A DNA stretch of 5,352 nt from Candidatus Phascolarctobacterium caballi (GTDB lineage Bacteria; Bacillota; Negativicutes; Acidaminococcales; Acidaminococcaceae). Position numbers and translations under genes: made by a program. Below, piece by piece: positions 1 to 5,352 of the stretch. The number at the start of each line of letters is the position of its first letter. Position 1 is the stretch's first letter. The DNA is taken from NCBI GenBank assembly GCA_018065225.1, contig JAGHTS010000113.1:1-5352 (forward strand), read 5' to 3'. Below the pieces are notes generated by a model. That model worked only from the letters and a program-made list of their open reading frames with translations. It ran no database searches and was not told where the DNA came from.

Positions 1-2101
1 ATTCAAACAAACTTATACTGTTGCTTTCCGGCATATCCCCAAGTGCCCCAACCTCTGCCAACTTTTCTACAACAGATTTGCCAATACCGCTCCGTGCCAT
101 CAAATCTTCCCTGCTTAAAAAAGGAGTGTTTTTTTCTTTTGCCTCTATAACTGCTTTGCCAAGCATCTTTGCGGCTTCCATTCCCACCCCCGGCAATGAC
201 ACCAACGGCGGTCGCAACCCCTTTTCTGTAATAACAAAACTCACTGCATCTGACTTGTACAAATCCATCGGCTCAAAAGCAAAACCACGTTCCATCATTT
301 CCACTACCAATTCCAAATAAGGCAATGATGCTTTGGCTACTTTTTCTGCCTTATATCCCTCATTATAAGTATCGCTAATAAACTTCTTTATAAAATCTTT
401 CCCTTTAACAAGCATTGTGGCATCAAACAAATCTGCCCGCTCTGTAAAATATGCCGCATAAAATTCTTTGGGGTAATGTACCTTACAATACGCAATGCGG
501 TATGCCATCATAACATACGCCACCGCATGTGCTTTGGGGAACAAATACTGGATTGTTTCACAGGAACGCATATACCATTCCGGGATTTTTGCCTTAGCCA
601 TCGCATCTTTCATTTCCGGCAAAAGACCTTTTTTAGCGGCATTGCCCTTACGGACATATTCCATTGTCTTAAATGCCATGGACGGTTCTACTCCTGCTTG
701 AATCAAATGGGTCATTACATCATCACGGGTAGAAATTGTCTCTTTAACAGGTTTGCCTTCCCTTATCAAATCTTGGGCATTATTCAACCACACATCCGTA
801 CCATGTGAATAACCGGAAATACGTACTACATCACTAAACTTTGTCGGTTTGACATCTGCAATCATCTGACGCACAAATTGTGTGCCACATTCTGGAATAC
901 CAAATGTCCCCACAGGACAATTTATTTGTTCCTCTGTCACCCCCAATGATTTTGTCCCTGTAAAAATTGCCATTGTATCAGGGTCGCCAAAAGGAATATC
1001 TTTAGCGTGCAATCCGGGTATAATTTCTTCCAAATGTCTGAGCATTCCCGGATCATCATGCCCCAAAATATCAAGTTTGATCAAGCGGTCATTTATACTA
1101 TGGTAATCAAAATGAGTGGTGATTGTCGGCGGGTCATATTCACCCAATATATTAAGTTTCATTTTCTTTTCATTACTGGGATAATTCATTGGTGTTATGT
1201 AATGAATATCCGTATCACGGGGAACAACCATTATACCGCCGGGGTGCTGTCCTGTAGTCCGTTTTACCCCCTGCAATCTTTGGACAATGGAGGCAATCAT
1301 TGCGGGATGGGCATGAATATTACGGTTTTCAAAATATTTCTTGGCAAAACCTATTGCTGTCCTTACTGCAATAGTGGCAATGGTTCCTGCACGGCAAACA
1401 TAATCACGTCCAAACAGTTCCTTTGTATATTCATGTGCGTAGTGCTGAGCCACTTCACTAAAATTCAAATCAATATCCGGCACTTTGTCCCCGTGAAATC
1501 CCATAAATACCGCAAATGGTATATTATGTCCGTCCCGTATCATGTCCGTTCCGCATTTTGGACATTTTTTTTGTGGCAAATCAAAACCGCTGGCGTATTC
1601 ACCATTGGTAAAAAATTCCGTATGCTGACATTTTGGGCAGCAATAATGCGGCACCAACGGATTAACCTCTGTAATGCCAACCATTGTGGCAACAAAACTT
1701 GAACCTACAGAACCACGACTGCCGACCATATAATTTATTGCCAAAGACCGTGCCACTAATTTATAAGCAATATAATACAAAACTGCAAAACCATTCCCAA
1801 TAATGGCATTTAATTCCAATGTCAAACGGTCAGCAACTATTTTGGGCAGTTCCTTGCCATAAAGTGCATGTGCCCTTGCATAAGCCATCTGTTTGATTTC
1901 TTTTTCCGCATTATCAATATGTGGTGAATAAAGTTTGTCCCTGCCGGGCACCGGCTCCATTCTTTCAACCATAGCAGCAATCTTTTGCGGATTTGTAGCC
2001 ACCAACTCCTTGGCAATTTCTTCACCAAAATAGGAAAATTCTGCCAGCATTTCTTCCGTTGTGCGAAAATACAATGGTGCCTGATAATCTGCATCCTGAT
2101 A
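1..2101 (-). CDS. polC: DNA polymerase III PolC, C-terminal part (polymerase core, zinc module, HhH); continuation of the same gene in a shifted frame
   Basis: This frame is open from 2101 to base 2 and gives 700 codons that continue PolC without a gap: GQK is followed by YQDADYQAPLYFRTTEEML, as in other PolC proteins. Numbered on the joined protein, the palm begins with GSRGSVGSS at 646-654. A four-Cys zinc module (C674, C677, C699, C702, with an extra C673) sits inside the palm, a PolC feature. The catalytic aspartates are D728 and D730 in PDIDLNFS and D863 in KLDILGHDDP. GVKRTTGQHPGGI, HGTDVW and FPKAHA (1040-1045) are typical polymerase motifs. A helix-hairpin-helix follows (LPGVG, 1155-1159). 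The end PESNSISLFE is a normal PolC C-terminus, and the next codon begins with T at base 1, consistent with a stop just outside. All catalytic residues are intact, so decay is unlikely. An ATG at 2140-2138 is in this frame but gives a non-homologous lead and has no well-spaced Shine-Dalgarno, so it is probably not a true start. In Bacillus the next gene would be rimP. Confidence 0.94.
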
Positions 2102-3659
2102 TTTTTTGCCCGTCCTGTAAAACCGCACGTACTTTGGCATCCTCAGGATTTAAGAAATGCACATCTCCTGTCGCCACAACCAATTTGCCAAGTTTTTTCC
2201 CAACCTCATATATTTTTTTGTTATAATTTTGTAAATCTTTTTCTGTAAGTTTGCTGTTGTTACGCAACAAAAAAGCATTATTGCCCAATGGCTGGATTTC
2301 AAGATAATCATAAAATGATGCTATTTTTTCCAGTTCTTTGTCCGATGCCCCACGCAAAACCGCCCGGTACAATTCCCCAATTTCACAGGCACTGCCGATA
2401 ATCAGTCCGTCCCTGTGTTCTTCAATAACTTTACGTGGCAACAACGGATTACGGTACATATATCGTAAATGGCTGATGGTAACCAATTTATAAAGATTAC
2501 GCAACCCTGCAATATTTTTTGCCAATAAAATTATATGATTACTGGGTATTTTGCGTTTCTTTTTGGTATTGTCGTCCTCATTATCCTCACGGTCAACATT
2601 GGTTTCATCATTATTATCAGCAATCAGATACCCTTCCATACCAAAAATCAATTTTAAGTCGCAGGGCTGTTCCCCCGCTTTTTTACGTCTGCTGTTTTCG
2701 GCATTTAGCACATCCATACAAAAAGGAAATGCCTGTACAACCCCGTGATCTGTAATTGCCAACGCAGGGTGGTTCCACCTTATCGCCTGTTCTACCAGTT
2801 CGTCCATTGGTGTAATGCCGTCCATACGGCTCATTTTGGTATGGCAGTGCAATTCCACCCGTTTGCTTTCTGCATTATCCATCCGTTGTCCTGTCGGTAC
2901 AAGTAAAATACCCTTTGGCTCCAACACCAATTCATCATTCAAATATTTGTCGGCTGTAACATTGCCTTGAATACGCAACCGCATCCCCTGTTTGAAAAGG
3001 CGCTTAAACTCATTACATTCCTTACGGGCAACACTGGAAAAATCCCCTTCACCACGCTCCTGCGGGAAACGCATCCGTACATAAATTCCGTCAGTTGCAT
3101 CCACTAAATTAAAACTAAGGAGAATGGCTCCAGATTTTAAAACACGCTCGTCAAAAATTTGCAAATTGCCGTCACGGTCAATGGAACGGACAAACTCACC
3201 TTCTACAACCACCCTATGCATTTCTTCTGTAACTTCACTTAGTGGCTTGACCTTACCCTTAGGCATACTGCCATAAAGCAGTCCTTTTGTTTTAGAAGCA
3301 TATAATGCCGCATACGCTTTGGAGAACTCGTCTTCATTGGTAGTTTGCGGCACGCTTTCTACATCTTCCTGCTTTTGTTCCTGTTGGTTATCATTATTTT
3401 CAGACAATTCAGTTTTTTCACTTGTCCGAAACTCAACCTGTTGCACCTTAAATTTTTCCGCTAACTGACTGCCGATTTTTGTCTGCAATTCTGATGACAA
3501 CTTACCAATTCCGTGCAATACCCATTTATTGCCATCTGTATCTACTTCTATCTGTTGCAAAACAAATAAAAGCAGTGACGCGTGTTCCGCGTCACTTAAT
3601 TTAAGATTTCCAAAAAGTGTTTCTGTTTTCTGTTTGTCAGGTTCAATAAAGTATTTCAT
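2022..3659 (-). CDS. polC: DNA polymerase III PolC, N-terminal part (NTD, OB fold, PHP); runs out of frame after residue 519
   Basis: This is the front of the replicative DNA polymerase alpha subunit of low-GC Gram-positive bacteria. ATG at 3659-3657 is the start: it overlaps the proS stop and follows a weak ribosome site. Residues 1-75 resemble the first N-terminal domain; 80-115 are acidic and Gln/Asn-rich; about 149-255 form the OB fold that binds single-stranded DNA in homologues. The PHP domain starts near 267. Its metal ligands are visible: H271 and H273, D304 and H305, E342, H375, C425, D499 and H501. In Bacillus PolC a DEDDh exonuclease is inserted between the GMExxL and xHxxLLA segments of PHP. 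Here residues 347-373 are only a charged linker. The second N-terminal domain of Bacillus PolC also seems absent. After GQK at 517-519 the homology moves to another frame, and this frame adds 26 unrelated residues before its stop at 2024-2022. Together with the frame ending at base 2 it is one gene of about 1219 codons. Confidence 0.95.
   Translation of the reverse strand: MKYFIEPDKQKTETLFGNLKLSDAEHASLLLFVLQQIEVDTDGNKWVLHGIGKLSSELQTKIGSQLAEKFKVQQVEFRTSEKTELSENNDNQQEQKQEDVESVPQTTNEDEFSKAYAALYASKTKGLLYGSMPKGKVKPLSEVTEEMHRVVVEGEFVRSIDRDGNLQIFDERVLKSGAILLSFNLVDATDGIYVRMRFPQERGEGDFSSVARKECNEFKRLFKQGMRLRIQGNVTADKYLNDELVLEPKGILLVPTGQRMDNAESKRVELHCHTKMSRMDGITPMDELVEQAIRWNHPALAITDHGVVQAFPFCMDVLNAENSRRKKAGEQPCDLKLIFGMEGYLIADNNDETNVDREDNEDDNTKKKRKIPSNHIILLAKNIAGLRNLYKLVTISHLRYMYRNPLLPRKVIEEHRDGLIIGSACEIGELYRAVLRGASDKELEKIASFYDYLEIQPLGNNAFLLRNNSKLTEKDLQNYNKKIYEVGKKLGKLVVATGDVHFLNPEDAKVRAVLQDGQKISGCRLSGTIVFSHNGRNAGRIFLFW
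2102..2107 (-). other. Frameshift site in polC: A6 run where A5 would restore the frame
   Basis: On the coding strand the sequence reads GGG CAA AAA ATA TCA. Homology requires GGG CAA AAA TAT CAG (G-Q-K-Y-Q), so one A too many is present. Before it the PHP domain is intact; after it the polymerase core is intact in the next frame for 700 codons. A single-base homopolymer indel therefore explains everything. Sequencing or assembly error is the leading explanation because a complete replicase is normally essential. A true mutation, transcript slippage or +1 translational shifting cannot be excluded from the sequence alone. Confidence 0.9.
3559..3596 (-). terminator. Hairpin plus U-rich tract inside early polC; possible attenuator or weak terminator
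   Basis: Arms 3588-3596 (AGTGACGCG on the coding strand) and 3574-3582 (CGCGTCACT) pair perfectly over 9 bp around the loop GAACA. The transcript continues GC then UUUUAUUUGUUUUG. This resembles a Rho-independent terminator, though the U tract starts two bases after the stem and is interrupted by A and G. It lies 63 bases into polC, over codons 22-34, so it could lower polC expression when ribosomes lag. It may equally be chance: the codons read S-D-A-E-H-A-S-L-L-L-F-V-L without strain. Confidence 0.35.
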
Positions 3660-5352
3660 TATAACTCTTTCAAAATTTTCTTAATTGCTTCAACATAATT
3701 ACCATTTAAATCAAGCATTTTTACTTCCCCTGTTTTACGGATTTTAACTTCTAATTGCTTGCTTTCCATAGTTTTGGGCCCGCACACCACACGCAAAGGA
3801 TACCCTATCAAATCTGCATCCTTAAATTTAACTCCCGGACGCTCGTTACGGTCATCAATAACCCTTTCCACACCTGCCCGTTGCAATTCTTCATAAATGG
3901 CAAACGCCTTTTGCGTACTTGCCTCATCCTTTGTATTCATCGGCAGGACAATCACTTCATAAGGAGCCACTGCTACAGGCCAAATCAATCCGTCCTTATC
4001 ATTAAATTGTTCCGCCACTGCCTGCATGGTGCGTCCCACGCCAATTCCATAACAACCCATAACAATGGGTTGTTCCTTACCTTGTTCATCCAGATATTTT
4101 GCCCCCATAGCCGCAGAATATTTGGTAAACAGTTTGAACACCTGCCCCACTTCCGTACCTCTGGCATGGGCCACAGTCGCCCCGCAATGCGGGCAAGGGT
4201 CGCCTTTCTGTATTAAGCGGATATCTGCAACATAAGCGGGAACAAAATCACGCTGGGGATTAACATTAATTAAATGGTAACCTTCTTTATTAGCACCACA
4301 ACAGAAATTATGCATTTTCATAATCGTACTGTCCACCACTACAATGACCTTTTTGGCATCCAAACCCACAGGCCCCATATAACCGCCCACAGTTCCTGCC
4401 GTTGCCAAAAGTCCGTCATCCGCCATTTCCACTTCTGCCACACCCACAGTATTAACAACTTTTATCTCGTTTACCTCATGATCACCACGAACAAAACACA
4501 AAATCAAACCTTTCTCAGAATTAAATGCCACCGCCTTAACCGATTTTTCAACTGGCAATTTCAAATACTCACAAACATCTTTAATGGTCTTACAGTTAGG
4601 AGTTGACACTTCCTGTTTTTCTTGTAATTGCTCATCAGCAGCAACAATTTCATGCAGTTCCGCTTTTTCCACATCTGCCGCATACTCACATTTTGTACAA
4701 TAAACTAATTCTGCTTCACCAGTTTCCGCTAAAGCCATAAATTCGTGGGAACCACTGCCGCCGATGGCACCGCTGTCCGCTTCAACCGGTCTGTAATTTA
4801 AACCGCAACGGGTAAATATTCTGCTGTAAGCGTCATACATGGCATTGTACGATTTATCCAAACCTTTTTCATCCACATCAAATGAATAGCAGTCCTTCAT
4901 TACAAATTCACGACTGCGAATTAAACCGAAACGGGGACGCCGTTCATCACGGTACTTGTTTTGAATTTGATATAACATCAAAGGCATTTGCCGATATGAA
5001 CGGACTTCGTCACGTACCAAAGCCGTAATCATTTCCTCATGTGTAGGTCCCAAACAAAACTCCCTGCCGTGTCTGTCTTTCAGCCGCCACATTTCCGCAC
5101 CATAAGCGCCCCAACGGCCGCTTTCCTGCCACAACTCGGCAGGTTGGGCAATGGGCATCAAAATCTCCTGTGCCCCTTTGGCATCCATTTCCTCACGTAT
5201 AATCTTCTCTATCTTCTTCATTACCCGCCAAGCCAAAGGCATATATGTGTACATACCTCCTGCCGCCTTACGGATAAATCCTGCCCGCATCAGCAACTGA
5301 TGACTGATTATTTCCGCTTCCGCCGGAACTTCCCTTAGTGTCGGTGCATAAA
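3659..5352 (-). CDS. proS: Prolyl-tRNA synthetase (ProRS), bacterial type with editing domain; N-terminus cut by window edge
   Basis: This cytoplasmic class II aminoacyl-tRNA synthetase charges tRNA-Pro with proline. The frame is open from the right edge to TAA at 3661-3659 and shows 563 residues, numbered here from Tyr at 5350. The start YAPTLREVPAEAE matches the usual ProRS N-terminus, so only about 5-8 codons are missing and the whole protein is near the usual 570. An in-frame TTG at 5296 is internal, not the start. Motif 1 lies around 38-68, THEE near 103-106, motif 2 (RDERRPRFGLIRSREF) around 135-150, and motif 3 (GCYGIGVGRTM) at 432-442. Between motifs 2 and 3 is the YbaK-like insertion that hydrolyses mischarged Ala-tRNA-Pro in relatives, with RGDHEVNEIK at 288-297 and GYMGPVGL after it. 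Cys pairs YCTKC (about 218/221) and CPHC (386/389) flank this insertion and could bind zinc; E. coli ProRS lacks them. Residues 457-563 form the anticodon-binding domain. The stop overlaps the polC start. Identity is very secure. Confidence 0.97.
   Translation of the reverse strand, partial: YAPTLREVPAEAEIISHQLLMRAGFIRKAAGGMYTYMPLAWRVMKKIEKIIREEMDAKGAQEILMPIAQPAELWQESGRWGAYGAEMWRLKDRHGREFCLGPTHEEMITALVRDEVRSYRQMPLMLYQIQNKYRDERRPRFGLIRSREFVMKDCYSFDVDEKGLDKSYNAMYDAYSRIFTRCGLNYRPVEADSGAIGGSGSHEFMALAETGEAELVYCTKCEYAADVEKAELHEIVAADEQLQEKQEVSTPNCKTIKDVCEYLKLPVEKSVKAVAFNSEKGLILCFVRGDHEVNEIKVVNTVGVAEVEMADDGLLATAGTVGGYMGPVGLDAKKVIVVVDSTIMKMHNFCCGANKEGYHLINVNPQRDFVPAYVADIRLIQKGDPCPHCGATVAHARGTEVGQVFKLFTKYSAAMGAKYLDEQGKEQPIVMGCYGIGVGRTMQAVAEQFNDKDGLIWPVAVAPYEVIVLPMNTKDEASTQKAFAIYEELQRAGVERVIDDRNERPGVKFKDADLIGYPLRVVCGPKTMESKQLEVKIRKTGEVKMLDLNGNYVEAIKKILKEL
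3665..3670 (-). promoter_or_regulatory. Weak ribosome binding site of polC inside the end of proS
   Basis: The coding strand reads AAAGAG, then TTATA, then ATG. The purine-rich hexamer is a poor Shine-Dalgarno match at an acceptable 5-base spacing. It lies in the last codons of proS. With the TAATG overlap this suggests that ribosomes finishing proS re-initiate on polC (translational coupling). This is inferred from layout only. Confidence 0.5.
4051..4074. repeat. Perfect 10-bp inverted repeat within proS motif 3 coding region
   Basis: AACAACCCAT (4051-4060) and ATGGGTTGTT (4065-4074) are exact reverse complements around a 4-base loop. On the transcript it covers the codons for Q-P-I-V-M-G-C just before and into class II motif 3. 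No U tract follows in either direction, so it is not a terminator. The protein motif constrains the bases and the repeat is probably incidental. Confidence 0.5.

Noticed and set aside
1007..1702. Plus-strand open frame of 231 codons
   Set aside because: It is antisense to the conserved PolC palm and zinc module and its translation shows no recognisable domain. The conserved minus-strand protein explains the sequence.
1933..1945. GCCGG-GCA-CCGGC short palindrome
   Set aside because: Only a 5-bp stem inside PolC coding sequence with no flanking signal; expected by chance.
1837..2094. Minus-strand open frame of 85 codons near the frameshift
   Set aside because: It is in the third frame, neither of the two PolC frames, and its protein is unlike any family I recognise. 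It overlaps well-conserved PolC codons.
2022..3659. A deliberately split PolC made as two polypeptides
   Set aside because: The downstream frame has no well-placed ribosome site or start, and the break falls inside a conserved segment at a homopolymer, which fits an indel better than a gene split.
4051..4074. Inverted repeat in proS as a terminator or operator
   Set aside because: No T tract on either side and it sits in codons fixed by class II motif 3; chance is the better explanation.
3755..4216. Plus-strand open frame of 153 codons, and shorter plus-strand frames across proS
   Set aside because: All lie antisense to conserved ProRS domains, with His/Cys-rich unstructured translations typical of shadow frames.
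5294..5296. TTG as the start of proS
   Set aside because: The frame stays open upstream and encodes the conserved ProRS N-terminus (YAPTLREVPAEAE, then ISHQLLMRAG), so the true start lies just beyond the window.

Overview
The window holds two adjacent genes, both on the minus strand and read from high to low coordinates: proS (prolyl-tRNA synthetase, about 3659 to beyond 5352) and polC (the Gram-positive type replicative DNA polymerase III alpha subunit, 3659 down to the left edge). There is no intergenic space: the proS stop TAA and the polC start ATG share one base. No RNA gene, mobile element, CRISPR array or plus-strand gene could be supported.

PolC and the order proS-polC point to a member of the Bacillota (Firmicutes); in Bacillus subtilis the same pair sits upstream of rimP and nusA. 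The moderately AT-rich sequence and an exonuclease-less PolC would suit a Negativicutes or clostridial lineage, but this placement is inference.

Region by region. From 5352 to 3659 is almost all of a bacterial-type ProRS, with class II motifs 1, 2 and 3, the YbaK-like editing insertion and the anticodon-binding domain; only about 5 to 8 N-terminal codons are cut off. From 3659 to 2103 is the front of PolC: a short N-terminal domain, an acidic/Gln-rich linker, an OB fold and a PHP domain with its metal ligands. At 2102-2107 an A6 run (minus strand) breaks the frame by one base. From 2101 to the edge the second frame is open without a stop and encodes the zinc module, palm, fingers, helix-hairpin-helix and the typical PolC C-terminus. 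Joined, the protein would be about 1219 residues, and base 1 fits the first base of a stop codon just outside.

The most notable biology is that this PolC has no DEDDh proofreading exonuclease where Bacillus PolC carries it. The PHP domain runs through that site with only a charged linker of about 27 residues. The region corresponding to the second N-terminal domain of Bacillus PolC also appears to be missing. A strong hairpin followed by a U-rich tract lies 63 bases into polC. The frameshift is most simply a homopolymer sequencing error in an essential gene, but it could be real.
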